A stretch of DNA of 64,000 bases from positions 2,209,501 to 2,273,500 of the forward strand of contig NZ_CP092415.1 in the NCBI RefSeq assembly GCF_023716465.1, written 5' to 3'. Below, one piece after another: positions 18,989 through 30,300 of the stretch. The position numbers and the translations under genes are program-made. This stretch comes from Flagellimonas marinaquae. GTDB taxonomy: Bacteria > Bacteroidota > Bacteroidia > Flavobacteriales > Flavobacteriaceae. Position 1 is the stretch's first letter; every line of letters starts with the position of its first letter. The notes beneath the pieces are model-generated. The model searched no databases. It was not told the DNA's origin and saw only the letters and a list, made by a program, of their open reading frames with translations.

Positions 18989-19909
18989 ATGAATGCCACC
19001 AAAAGGACACATTTGATCAAAACCGAGGCAAAACGCCTCGGTTTTTTATCTTGCGGGATATCCAAAGCGGAATTCTTGGAAGACGAGGCGCCACGATTGG
19101 AAAAATGGCTTAAACAAAACATGCATGGAGAAATGCAGTACATGGAAAACCATTTTGATAAACGTTTGGACCCCACAAAACTGGTCGAAGATTCCAAATC
19201 GGTTATCTCTCTATTGTTGAATTATTTTCCAGAAGAAAAGCAAAACCCAGACTCCTTTAAAATTTCCAAATATGCCTATGGGATGGATTATCACTTTGTG
19301 ATAAAGGATAAACTAAAGAGTCTTCTCCATTTTATACAAGAAGAAATTGGCGAGGTGCATGGGCGGGCCTTTGTAGACTCTGCACCCGTACTGGATAAGG
19401 CCTGGGCTGCAAAAAGTGGACTCGGTTGGATCGGGAAACACAGTAATTTGCTTACCCAACAAGTGGGGTCTTTTTATTTTGTGGCCGAACTGATAGTGGA
19501 TTTGGAATTGGAGTACGACGCACCTGTGACCGATCATTGTGGAACCTGTACGGCATGTATAGATGCCTGCCCAACAAAAGCCATAATTGAACCCTATGTG
19601 GTCGATGGCAGCAAGTGTATTTCTTACCTTACCATAGAACTTAAAAATGAGATTCCGAGCGGGTTTCAAGATAAAATGGACGATTGGATGTTCGGTTGCG
19701 ATGTGTGCCAAGATGTATGCCCTTGGAACCGTTTTTCGAAACCACATAACGAACCACTCTTCAACCCAAATCCGGAACTGCTATCGTTCACAAAAAAAGA
19801 TTGGGAGGAAATCACAGGGGAGATCTTTAATAAAGTTTTTAAAAAATCAGCGGTAAAAAGAACCAAATTGTCTGGATTGGAACGGAATATTCGCTTTTTG
19901 AAGAAATAG
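18989..19909 (+). CDS. queG: Epoxyqueuosine reductase
   Basis: QueG is a cobalamin- and Fe-S-dependent enzyme that completes queuosine in the tRNA wobble position. The 306-residue protein has an N-terminal cobalamin-binding half with [20 protein letters not shown]. Two [4Fe-4S] motifs follow: [12 protein letters not shown] starting at Cys184 and [11 protein letters not shown] starting at Cys237. The ATG at 18989 is the only good start; it places a terminator-like hairpin inside codons 11-20. The N-terminal residues ([10 protein letters not shown]...CGI) still align in character with known QueG proteins, so this start is credible. Confidence 0.92.
   Translation: MNATKRTHLIKTEAKRLGFLSCGISKAEFLEDEAPRLEKWLKQNMHGEMQYMENHFDKRLDPTKLVEDSKSVISLLLNYFPEEKQNPDSFKISKYAYGMDYHFVIKDKLKSLLHFIQEEIGEVHGRAFVDSAPVLDKAWAAKSGLGWIGKHSNLLTQQVGSFYFVAELIVDLELEYDAPVTDHCGTCTACIDACPTKAIIEPYVVDGSKCISYLTIELKNEIPSGFQDKMDDWMFGCDVCQDVCPWNRFSKPHNEPLFNPNPELLSFTKKDWEEITGEIFNKVFKKSAVKRTKLSGLERNIRFLKK
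19021..19047 (+). terminator. Terminator-like hairpin inside the start of queG
   Basis: AACCGAGGC / GCCTCGGTT is a perfect 9-bp stem with a 5-base loop (AAAAC), followed by four more T. It has the form of an intrinsic terminator and lies 77 bases after the last DsrE-like gene. It is also coding, within queG codons 11-20. It may end transcription of the upstream cassette, act as a translation-sensitive attenuator for queG, or be a chance effect of codon choice. Confidence 0.5.
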
Positions 19910-20030
19910 GTTTACTGCGGGATTCAAAAATTCGGCGGGTCACCTCAAGAATAAAATACTATATTGAACTATATTTTGAAGGATTCGTATGTTTCCAGTC
20001 AATATTTTGATGACCAGCTAAACTTTTAGT

Positions 20031-21356
20031 ATGATTAAGATTAAAAAACCTAAATTAAGTTTTTGGCAGATTTTTAATATGAACGTTGGATTTCTTGGCA
20101 TCCAATACAGCTTCGGGCTTCAACAAAGTGCCATTAATCCTATATTTCTTTTTTTGGGTGCCGAGGAAGAATTACTTCCAATACTGAACATAGCTGGCCC
20201 TGTGACCGGATTGGTGGTCCAGCCGATTATTGGAGCTATATCCGATAAAACTTGGTCACCAAGGTGGGGCAGACGGAAACCTTTCTTTTTAATAGGGGCC
20301 ATAATGGGCAGTCTGTGCCTATTTGCCTTTCCACTGAGTCCAGCTCTTTGGTTTGCCGTCGGTCTGTTATGGATCTTGGATGTGGGCAACAATATGGCCA
20401 TGGAACCATACCGTGCCTTTGTGGGCGATAAATTACCGGAATCCCAATTTAGTATTGGTTATCAAATGCAGAGTTTGTTCGTCGGGGCCGGTATATTATT
20501 GGCAAACGCGTCTATTTTTTTATTTCAGGATTGGTTCGGTGGAGGGCAAGAAGTGGACGGGGCTGTACCCAAATGGTTGTACTATTCCTTTTTTATAGGG
20601 TCCTTTCTTTCCATTGCAACCATTTTATGGTCGGTTTTAAAAACACCGGAAATCCCACCAACTGACCAAGAACTGGAGGAAATCAACAAGCACAAATCTT
20701 TGCCTTTTTTGGAGCGGTTTAAAGTCCCTTTTGTGGAAATAGCACATGCAGTTAAAGATATGCCCAAGTTTATGTGGAAACTCTCCGGGGTTTATTTGTT
20801 CCAGTGGTATGCCCTTTTTGTGTACTGGCAGTTTATAACACCCTTGTTTAGGGTTTCCTTGGGTTTTGACACCTCCGAGGCTGCTGCACAGGCTGCAAAA
20901 ATGAGCACCACATATAATGTGGTCACAGCGGTGGTTGCCTTGGTTTTGGTCCCGCTTACCATGCGGTTCGGTGGTAAAAAAGTATATGCTTTGAGTTTAT
21001 TTGGTACAGCATTGGCTTTGTTCTCAATACCTTATATCAAAGATCCGGTATATGTGCTGTTTCCCATGGTGCTATTTGGTATCGGGTGGGCAGCCATGAT
21101 GGGCATACCCTATAGCATGGTCTCCAAAATTGTACCCCAGGAGCGAAGAGGAGTGTACATGGGTATTTTAAATATGATGATCGTTATTCCTATGGGAATA
21201 CAAACACTCACTTTTGGGCCTATTTTCAAGAATCTATTAGGTGGGGATTCAATTAATGCGATGCTGTTTGCTGCCGTATTTTTTGTGATAGCGGCAATCT
21301 TGGCCATGCGGCTCAAGCTATCGGACAGTAAGGATGAGTATCCGTTGGATGCCTGA
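20031..21356 (+). CDS. MFS transporter, SLC45/GPH-like sugar type
   Basis: This is a 441-residue membrane protein with about twelve helices. The loop between helices 2 and 3 has DKTWSPRWGRRKPFFLIGA, the MFS motif A form of the sucrose/maltose (SLC45-like) and GPH sugar transporters. DVGNNMAMEPYRAFVGD matches the same group. I infer proton-coupled uptake of a disaccharide or similar sugar across the inner membrane; the substrate cannot be read from sequence. There is no adjacent glycosidase or SusCD pair, so its context gives no further hint. It stands alone between queG and maeB. Confidence 0.8.
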   Translation: MIKIKKPKLSFWQIFNMNVGFLGIQYSFGLQQSAINPIFLFLGAEEELLPILNIAGPVTGLVVQPIIGAISDKTWSPRWGRRKPFFLIGAIMGSLCLFAFPLSPALWFAVGLLWILDVGNNMAMEPYRAFVGDKLPESQFSIGYQMQSLFVGAGILLANASIFLFQDWFGGGQEVDGAVPKWLYYSFFIGSFLSIATILWSVLKTPEIPPTDQELEEINKHKSLPFLERFKVPFVEIAHAVKDMPKFMWKLSGVYLFQWYALFVYWQFITPLFRVSLGFDTSEAAAQAAKMSTTYNVVTAVVALVLVPLTMRFGGKKVYALSLFGTALALFSIPYIKDPVYVLFPMVLFGIGWAAMMGIPYSMVSKIVPQERRGVYMGILNMMIVIPMGIQTLTFGPIFKNLLGGDSINAMLFAAVFFVIAAILAMRLKLSDSKDEYPLDA

Positions 21357-21478
21357 TCTAAAATAGGGGAAAGGATCTGCTAATATTATCGTGCGTTTTG
21401 GTATTGTTTAAATTGATTCATTGTATTTTAAGATAAAACCAATGAATGTCCTAACTTTACCAATTCATTTTTGACTAT

Positions 21479-23776
21479 ATGAGCAAGGAAAAGCAAAGAC
21501 GTGAGGCATTACTCTACCACGCAAAACCACAACCCGGAAAAATTAAAATAGTACCAACAAAACCATATTCCACACAACGGGATTTGGCATTGGCCTACTC
21601 GCCAGGAGTAGCGGAACCCTGTCTGGAAATCGAAAAAAACAAGGACGATGTTTATAAGTATACCGCAAAAGGGAACATTGTTGCGGTAATTTCCAATGGT
21701 ACCGCAGTTTTGGGTTTGGGAAATATTGGCCCAGAGGCATCAAAACCGGTAATGGAAGGCAAGAGCTTGCTCTTTAAGATATTTGCCGATATTGATGGAA
21801 TTGACATCGAACTGGACACTACCGATGTGGAACGGTTCATAGAAACCGTAAAGACTATTGCGCCCACCTTTGGAGGAATCAATTTAGAGGATATCAAAGC
21901 TCCTGAAGCTTTCGAGATCGAACAGCGGTTAAAAGATGAGCTGGACATTCCCGTAATGCACGATGATCAACACGGTACTGCCATTATTTCCGCTGCGGCG
22001 TTGTTGAATGCACTGGAAATAGCCGACAAAAAAATCGAAGAAGTAAAAATAGTGGTAAGTGGAGCCGGAGCTGCAGCAGTTTCGTGCACTCGATTGTACA
22101 AAGCTTTCGGTGCAAAGGCGGAAAATATAGTTATGCTGGACAGTAAAGGTGTGATCCGAAGTGATCGGGATACGCTTACTACAGAAAAAAAAGAATTTGC
22201 CACAGATAGAAAAATAGATACTTTGGAAGAGGCAATGGTAGACTCCGATGTGTTTATAGGACTTTCCATCGCAGATATCGTTTCGCCCAAAATGTTGAAA
22301 TCCATGGCCGATAATCCCATTGTTTTTGCCATGGCCAACCCTAACCCAGAAATCGAGTATAACCTGGCTGTGAAAACACGTAAGGATATCATTATGGCGA
22401 CAGGTCGTTCCGATCACCCTAACCAAGTGAACAATGTGTTGGGGTTCCCTTTTATTTTTAGGGGAGCATTGGATGTAAGATCTACCAAGATCAACGAAGA
22501 AATGAAAATGGCCGCTGTACGTGCATTGGCCGATTTGACCAGGGAACCAGTGCCTGAGCAGGTAAATATAGCCTATGATGCAACGCGATTGACCTTTGGC
22601 CGGAATTATATCATTCCAAAACCATTTGATCCTCGTTTGATCACTAAAATACCGCCAGCTGTGGCAAAAGCGGCTATGGATAGCGGTGTAGCCCGTATGC
22701 CGATTCAGGATTGGGATCGGTACGAGGAAGAGCTTTACCAAAGATCGGGCAACGATAATAAGGTGGTAAGGCTATTGCACAATAGGGCTAAGGTAAACCC
22801 AAAACGTATAGTTTTCGCCGAAGCAGAGCTTTTGGATGTTATGAAGGCCGCGCAGATCGTGCATGATGAAGGTATTGCGACCCCAATTTTATTGGGCGAT
22901 AAGCAAACTATAGAAAATTTAAAAGAAGAGCTAGATTTTGATGCAGAAGTGCCGATTATAGATCCGCGTTCAGATGAATTCAGTCAGATGCGTTCCAAGT
23001 ATGCCCTAAAACTTTGGGAACAAAGAAAACGGAAAGGCGAGACAAAATATAGCGCCCGTGTAAATATGGGCAAGCGAAATTACTTTGGGTCCATGATGAT
23101 CAAAGAAGGAGATGCAGATGGGATGATCTCTGGCTACTCCAGGGCATACCCCAAGGTGCTTCGACCTGTTTTCGAGGTTTTGGGTAGAGCAAAAAACGTT
23201 AAAAATGCAAGCACCGTCAATATAATGATCACCGAGCGTGGGCCACTATTTTTGGCAGATACATCCATTAACGTGGATCCTAATGCCGAAGAATTGGCCG
23301 AAATTGCCCAAATGACCGCAAATGTGGCCAAAACCTTCGGTTTTAAACCTGTAATAGCATTATTGTCCTATGCCAATTTTGGGTCATCCAGTCATCCAAA
23401 TGCACAAAAAGTAAGAGAGGCTGTTCGAATTCTTCACGAACGTAACCCAGATTTGGTCGTGGATGGAGAAATTCAAACCGATTTTGCCCTGGATGCGGAA
23501 TTGAGCAATAACAACTTCCCATTTTCAAAAATATCAGGGAAAAAGGTAAATACGCTGATATTTCCAAATTTGGAATCGGCCAATATCACCTATAAATTAC
23601 TTAAAGGACTGCACGAGGCGGATTCCATTGGGCCGATAATGGTCGGCTTGACCAGGGCCGCCCATATTTTGCAATTGGGTGCAAGTGTCGATGAAATGGT
23701 AAATATGGCAGCTGTTGCCGTAATCGATGCGCAAGAGAGAGAAAAAAGAAGGAAAGCAAAAATGCAGGCCGGATAA
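21479..23776 (+). CDS. maeB: NADP-type malic enzyme with phosphotransacetylase-like domain
   Basis: MaeB decarboxylates malate to pyruvate and supplies NADPH. The 765-residue length and two-part layout are those of the MaeB hybrid. The malic enzyme domain covers about residues 1-430 (RDLALAYSPGVAEPC near the start, VMHDDQHGTAIISAAALLNAL, VVSGAGAAAVSC nucleotide-binding motif, FAMANPNPEI). The C-terminal phosphate acetyltransferase-like domain covers about 435-760. In this class the second domain is regulatory (acetyl-CoA sensing) rather than catalytic. ruvA follows after 17 bases, so the two are likely co-transcribed. Confidence 0.95.
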   Translation: MSKEKQRREALLYHAKPQPGKIKIVPTKPYSTQRDLALAYSPGVAEPCLEIEKNKDDVYKYTAKGNIVAVISNGTAVLGLGNIGPEASKPVMEGKSLLFKIFADIDGIDIELDTTDVERFIETVKTIAPTFGGINLEDIKAPEAFEIEQRLKDELDIPVMHDDQHGTAIISAAALLNALEIADKKIEEVKIVVSGAGAAAVSCTRLYKAFGAKAENIVMLDSKGVIRSDRDTLTTEKKEFATDRKIDTLEEAMVDSDVFIGLSIADIVSPKMLKSMADNPIVFAMANPNPEIEYNLAVKTRKDIIMATGRSDHPNQVNNVLGFPFIFRGALDVRSTKINEEMKMAAVRALADLTREPVPEQVNIAYDATRLTFGRNYIIPKPFDPRLITKIPPAVAKAAMDSGVARMPIQDWDRYEEELYQRSGNDNKVVRLLHNRAKVNPKRIVFAEAELLDVMKAAQIVHDEGIATPILLGDKQTIENLKEELDFDAEVPIIDPRSDEFSQMRSKYALKLWEQRKRKGETKYSARVNMGKRNYFGSMMIKEGDADGMISGYSRAYPKVLRPVFEVLGRAKNVKNASTVNIMITERGPLFLADTSINVDPNAEELAEIAQMTANVAKTFGFKPVIALLSYANFGSSSHPNAQKVREAVRILHERNPDLVVDGEIQTDFALDAELSNNNFPFSKISGKKVNTLIFPNLESANITYKLLKGLHEADSIGPIMVGLTRAAHILQLGASVDEMVNMAAVAVIDAQEREKRRKAKMQAG

Positions 23777-23793
23777 CTTATAAACTTAAATTG

Positions 23794-24375
23794 ATGATTA
23801 CCCATTTAAGAGGAAAGCTTGTTGAGAAAAATCCAACATACCTTATTGTGGAATGTGGAGGTGTAGGGTATTTTTTAAACATTTCGTTGCATACGTTTTC
23901 CTTGCTATCGGACGAAGAAAATATTTTTGTTTACACCGATTTGCTGGTTAAAGAAGATTCCCATACGCTTTATGGTTTTGCCGAAAGAGCAGAGCGGGAT
24001 GTGTTTCGCTTACTTATATCGGTTTCCGGGGTCGGTGCCAGCACTGCTCGAACTATGTTGTCCTCATTGTCCCCTGCCGATGTCAGGGACGCCATTGCCA
24101 ACGGAGATGTGTCCGTAATCCAGTCTGTAAAGGGGATTGGGGCCAAGACGGCCCAACGGGTAATCTTGGATTTAAAGGACAAAATTTTAAAAGTCTACGA
24201 CATAGGCGAAGTTTCACAAAAATCAAACAATACAAATAAAGAAGAAGCGTTATCTGCATTAGAGGTTCTTGGTTTTACCAGAAAGCAATCTGAAAAGGTC
24301 GTGGACAAGGTACTTTCCCAAGACACTTTGTTAAGCGTAGAGAACATTATAAAACAGGCGCTGAAAAATTTGTAA
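23794..24375 (+). CDS. ruvA: Holliday junction DNA helicase subunit RuvA
   Basis: RuvA binds the four-way junction and loads RuvB. The 193-residue protein has the OB-fold N-terminus (MITHLRGKLVEKNP), a helix-hairpin-helix middle with SVSGVGASTARTML and SVKGIGAKTAQRVILDLK, and the flexible C-terminal domain III that contacts RuvB. ATG 23794 is preferred over the TTG at 23791. The sprA start is 5 bases after its stop. Confidence 0.96.
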   Translation: MITHLRGKLVEKNPTYLIVECGGVGYFLNISLHTFSLLSDEENIFVYTDLLVKEDSHTLYGFAERAERDVFRLLISVSGVGASTARTMLSSLSPADVRDAIANGDVSVIQSVKGIGAKTAQRVILDLKDKILKVYDIGEVSQKSNNTNKEEALSALEVLGFTRKQSEKVVDKVLSQDTLLSVENIIKQALKNL

Positions 24376-24380
24376 CTAGT

Positions 24381-27300
24381 TTGAAAAAAGGGGCAAAACC
24401 AATACTTAAACAGGCACGTTTTAGGTACATTTTCTTTGTTGTATGTTTTCTGTCCATTTCCGTAACAATGGCACAGGACACCAATGAGCAGGTCCAAGAC
24501 TCGGTAAAGACCGGAGTTGCTCTAGGTCGCCTTATTATGGAAAACCCGGACAGTATTGTTGCCAAGTACAGCTACGATCCCAAAACAAATACATACGTTT
24601 ACACCGAGAGCATAGGTGATTTTAATGTCAATTACCCGTTGATCTTGACTCCGGAACAGTATTATGAGCTCATCGAAAAGGAACAGATGAAATCCTACTT
24701 TAAGCAGAAAGCGGATGCCTATGCGGGAAAAAAGGAAGGAAGTGAGGAGGCCCGAAAAAACCTATTGCCCAATTTTTATGTCAACAGCAACTTTTTTGAG
24801 TCCGTCTTTGGAGGTAATACAATAGAGGTGATTCCGCAAGGTTCGGTGGCCATGGATCTTGGTATTTTATGGCAAAAAAACGATAACCCGGCACTATCGC
24901 CCAGAAATAGAACCAATCTTTCTTTTGATTTTGACCAACGCATCAGTCTAAGTTTGCTGGGAAAAGTAGGGGAACGTCTTCAAGTGACCGCAAATTATGA
25001 TACCGAGGCTACTTTCGATTTTCAGAACTTGGTAAAACTGGATTATACCCCGACCGAGGACGATATCCTTCGTAAAATAGAAATAGGTAATGTAAATATG
25101 CCCCTCAATAGTTCTTTGATTACTGGGGCGCAGAGCTTATTCGGTGTAAAAACCCAATTGCAGTTCGGAAAAACAACCGTAACAGCAGTGTTCTCGGAAC
25201 AACGTTCACAAAGCAATACTGTAGTTGCGCAAGGCGGAGGAACTGTGAATGAGTTCGCCTTGACCGCCTTGGATTACGATGAGGACCGTCACTTTTTCCT
25301 TGCTCACTATTTTAGGGATAATTACGACAGAGCCTTGGAATTTTACCCTTTTGTTCAAAGTAGGGTGCAAATTACACGTTTGGAGGTGTGGGTGACCAAC
25401 AGGAATCAGCAGACACAGAACGTCAGGAACGTGGTGGCCATCCAGGATTTGGGAGAGGCTATTTCCGATAATACCCGTATTGGTGTAAACAATGGCGACC
25501 CTGCCGGCTTTTTCAACCCTTCTGCGGTAGCATCGGGCTTGCCCCAGAATGCCGCCAACGCATACGATCCCAATCAGATTGGCAGTGGGGCCCTTACACA
25601 ATCCATTAGGGATATCGCAACTGTAGAATCGGGGTTCAATATACCCGGCTACACCGTAAACCAAGGGTTCGATTACGCCATTTTGGAAAATGCACGTAAG
25701 TTGGAACCTGGTCGTGACTACGAGTTTGATTCCCAGCTAGGATATATTTCCTTGAGCCAGAGCTTGAGCAACGATGAAGTTTTGGGTGTGGCTTTCCAAT
25801 ATACCTTTGACGGACAAGTATTTCAAGTGGGAGAGTTTGCCAACGGGGGTGTGGACGCGACAACAATACCGCCAAATTCCAATCTTATCGAGAACAATTC
25901 CTTGGTGTTGAAATTGCTTAAGAGCAATATCACCAATGTACAAGATCCTATTTGGGATTTGATGATGAAAAACATCTATTCCACAGGGGCCTATCAACTA
26001 AATCAAGAAGATTTTAAACTGAATATACTCTATTCCGATCCTACGCCGAGGAACTACATTACGCCCGTAGATCCCAATGCCGGATGGCCCACGGGTTTAC
26101 AGGATCAAATATTGTTGAATGTTTTCAATCTGGATCGTCTAAATATTTACAATGATGTACAGCCGGGAGGCGATGGCTTCTTTGATTATGTTGAGGGCAT
26201 TACAGTAGATTCACAATCGGGGCGAATTATTTTTACCAAGGTAGAGCCATTTGGAGAGTATCTCTTTGAGCTTTTGGGCGGTGGGGTCTATGATGTGGAC
26301 AATGATCAAGGATACAACCCTAATCAGCAACGATATGTTTTCCGAAACATGTATGCAAAGACCAAAGCAGCTTCCTTGCAAGATGCCGAGAAAAATAGAT
26401 TCCAAATAAAAGGACGATATACTTCGCAATCCGGAAATGGTATTCCGATCGGGGCGTTCAATGTGCCCCAGGGTTCCGTAACGGTAACGGCCGGTGGTCG
26501 TCAACTGCAGGAAGGCATCGATTACACGGTAAATTATCAAGCGGGTACGGTTCAATTGTTGGATCCAAGTTTGGAGGCATCCAACACACCGATCAATATT
26601 TCGGTGGAAAATAATGCCGTGTTCGGACAGCAAACTCGAAGATTTGCGGGGGTAAACGTAGAGCATAAATTCAACGATAAATTTGTTTTGGGCGGTACCT
26701 TGCTCAATCTGAATGAACGGCCGCTCACCCAAAAATCCAACTACGGAATAGAACCGGTGAACAATACAATTTTTGGTCTAAATGGAAACTTTAGTACGGA
26801 AATGCCGTTTCTGACCCGCTTGGCGAACAAGTTACCGAATATAGATACCGATGTACCCTCTAACCTATCATTGCGCGGTGAAGTCGCTTTTTTAAGGCCC
26901 AACTCACCAAAAAATGCGGATTTTCAAGGGGAAACAACGACTTATTTGGACGATTTTGAAGGGGCCCAGGCTTTGATCGATATTCGCTCGTCCCTAGGAT
27001 GGACCTTGGCAAGTCCGCCAGTGGAATTTTTAAACGATAGAACCGGTATCGATGTGGGCTATGAACGCGCAAAGATGGCGTGGTACACCATCGACCCTAT
27101 TTTTTATACCAACCAAAGACCTTCTGGAATGTCGGACAACGATATTTCCTTGAACTCGACCCGTAGGGTATTTATAGATGAAGTATTTACTGAGACCGAT
27201 ATAGCCCAAGGGCAGACCCAGGTGCAGAGCACATTGGATATTGTGTATTACCCTAACCAAAAAGGACCTTACAACGCCAATCCAAGTTTTGAGAGCGAAA

Positions 27301-30300
27301 CACCCGAAGCCAAATGGGCAGGTATAATGCGACCATTGAGCAGTACCAATTTTGAGCAATCCAATGTGGAATTTGTACAGTTTTGGGTATTGGACCCTTA
27401 TATTGACGGCGAAACCGCAGGTAACAATGCGGGCGAATTGGTTTTGAACTTGGGGAACATCTCCGAGGATATTTTAAAGGACGGTCGTAAACAATACGAA
27501 AATGGACTTCCTGCAAGCACGAACAATGAGGTGCCCAGGGAAACTATCTGGGGACAGGTACCATCGACTCAATCCTTGGTGTATGCTTTTGATGCCGACG
27601 AAGCCAACAGAACAGCCCAAGATTTAGGTTTGGATGGGTATGGTGATGCCGAGGAGGCCGCTATATACAATGGACCGGCAGAAGACCCTGCATTGGATAA
27701 CTATCAATATTACTTGAACCGGGATGGTGGAATTTTAGAACGTTATTTGGATTTTAACAATACTCAGGGGAACTCCCCGGTGGCAGTAACCGATACCAAT
27801 AGAGGTTCCACAACATTGCCCGACGTAGAAGATATTGACAGGGATTTGACCATGAACACGGTGAACAGTTATTATGAATACCGGATTCAGATTAAACCTA
27901 ACACCACAATAGATGATCAATATGTAACCGATATTCGCGAAGGACAGACCCCGACATTGCCCAATGGTACGCAGTTGAATCGTAGATGGATTCAATATAA
28001 AATTCCGTTGAGCGATTTTACCGATGCTGTTGGGGGAATCTCCGATTTTAGATCCATCAGTTTTATGCGAATGTACCTTACTGGCTTTTCCGATGATGTA
28101 GTATTGCGATTTGCTACACTGGATTTGGTTCGTGGTGACTGGAGGACCTATACAAATTCGTTACAGCCCAATGTGGACAATGATCCTACCGACGACGCAA
28201 CGGTTACCGATGTAAATACAGTAAATATTGAAGAGAATTATGGAAGGCAGCCCATACCATATGTACTGCCTCCAGGAGTAGTTCGGGAGCAATTGAACAA
28301 TAATAACACCATTATCCGCCAAAATGAGCAATCACTATCATTTGTGGTGGAAAATTTGGAGTCCGAAGATTCCAGGGGAGTATTCAAAAATGTAAATATC
28401 GACGTGCGCCAGTACGAGCGTTTAAAAATGTTCATGCACGCCGAAAAAATATTCAATACCGATTATTCCGATAACGATACACCTTTAGTAGGTTTTTTGA
28501 GAATTGGAACGGATTTCTCACAAAACTTTTATCAACTGGAATTGCCTCTTCAATTTACACCCTTTGGTTCAACATCATCCGAAGAGATTTGGCCAGACGT
28601 CAATGAACTGGATGTTGCACTGAGCGATTTGAGCAAGGTGAAATCCAAAGGAATATCCGATCAAACTTTGGATGAAATCAACTATTATGAAATTGTGGAT
28701 GGTGAAGCTATGCCGGTAGATGAGTTTGCACCAAGAACACTTGGTAGAGTCCGAATCGGGATTCGAGGAAACCCGTCCTTGGGAAGTATTCGTGGAATGA
28801 TGGTAGGTATCAAAAATATCGATGATATTCCTGCAAGAGGCGAAGTTTGGTTCAATGAACTTCGTTTGGCAGGATTGGAAAACAATGGAGGCTGGGCCGC
28901 TACGGCAGCCTTGGATGCAAACATGGCTGATTTTGCGAATGTGACAGCAACCGGAAGCAAAAGTACTTCCGGGTTCGGATCTATAGATCAAACCCCTACA
29001 GAACGTGCCTTGGAAGATGCGATTTCCTACGATGTGGTCACCAATGTAAATGTAGGGCAATTGTTTCCAAAAAAATGGAACCTACAACTACCGTTCAATT
29101 ATGGTATTTCCGAAACCTTGATCACCCCCGAATTTGATCCAGTCTACGATGACCTTAGATTGGATGATAGGATTGCTGCGGCATCTACTGCAGAAGAGGC
29201 CGAAACCATAAAACAACAAGCAGAGGATTACACCAAACGGACCAGTATTAATTTAATAGGTGTCCGTAAAAATAGAGGGGAGGAAGCGGAAGAGAATTTC
29301 TTCGATATAGAAAACTTCACCTTTAACTATTCCTATAACGAAACAAACCATAGGGATTTTGAGGTAGCCGAACTAAGAGATCAAAATGTATCGACAGGAT
29401 TTGTGTACAATCATAATTTTAAACCGGCACTTGTAGCGCCTTTTGCCAAGAAAGACTCTATGCTTACCGGCAAATATTGGCAATGGCTCAAGGATTTGAA
29501 CTTTAATGCGTTGCCGACCAGCATATCGGTAAATGCCAATTACAACCGATCCTTTAATCAACAAAGGTATCGCGATGTATTGGAGCCAGGGGTGGAGGCT
29601 TTGGAATTGCCATTGTTGCAGCAGCGGAATTACCTGTTCAATTGGCAGTATGCCCTTAATTATAGTCTGTCCAAATCTTTACGGGTAAATTTAACTGCAT
29701 CCAACAACAACATAGTTCGGAACTATTTTAATGTGGACGACAACCCCGATTCTGGAATCAACGAAGCATTAGATCTTTGGGATGGCTTTTTTGATGTTGG
29801 AGAGCCCAATCGTCATGCGCAACAAATGCAATTGAACTACGAGCTGCCATTTAGTAAGATCCCGTTCCTCAATTTTATAAATGCACAATACACCTACACC
29901 AGTAATTTTGATTGGCAACGTGGTGGGGATGCACTACGAGAGGTGGCCAATGAGGATATCAACGTGGTGCAAAATGCCAGTACGCATACATTGACCGCCA
30001 ACATGGGCATGCAACGTTTCTATGACTTTTTGGGGCTTAAAAAACGAGACGGCAAAGTAACGGCAAACCAGGCCCCGGTGCGCAGGGACAAGGCCGGTAA
30101 TCCTGTAAATGAAGCTAATGGTAATGGCCCGCGAAAAACAAGTAAAGGGTTCAATACATTGGTGGATGTGCTTACCATGGTAAAAAGAGTGAACGTAAAT
30201 TATAGCGAAAACAGGGGAACAGTATTACCAGGTTACACACAATCCATAGGGTTCATCGGAACGGCCCGTCCAACATTGGGCTTTGTTTTTGGTAGCCAGG

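Noticed and set aside
21929..22741. A 270-codon minus-strand open frame within maeB
   Set aside because: The plus strand encodes well-conserved malic enzyme motifs across the same bases; the antisense product is Cys/His/Phe-rich and looks like a shadow frame.
24360..24420. Frameshift or missing start in sprA because no ATG is found
   Set aside because: TTG 24381 lies 5 bases after the ruvA stop and leads into a hydrophobic signal segment. The whole 7.1-kb frame is intact.
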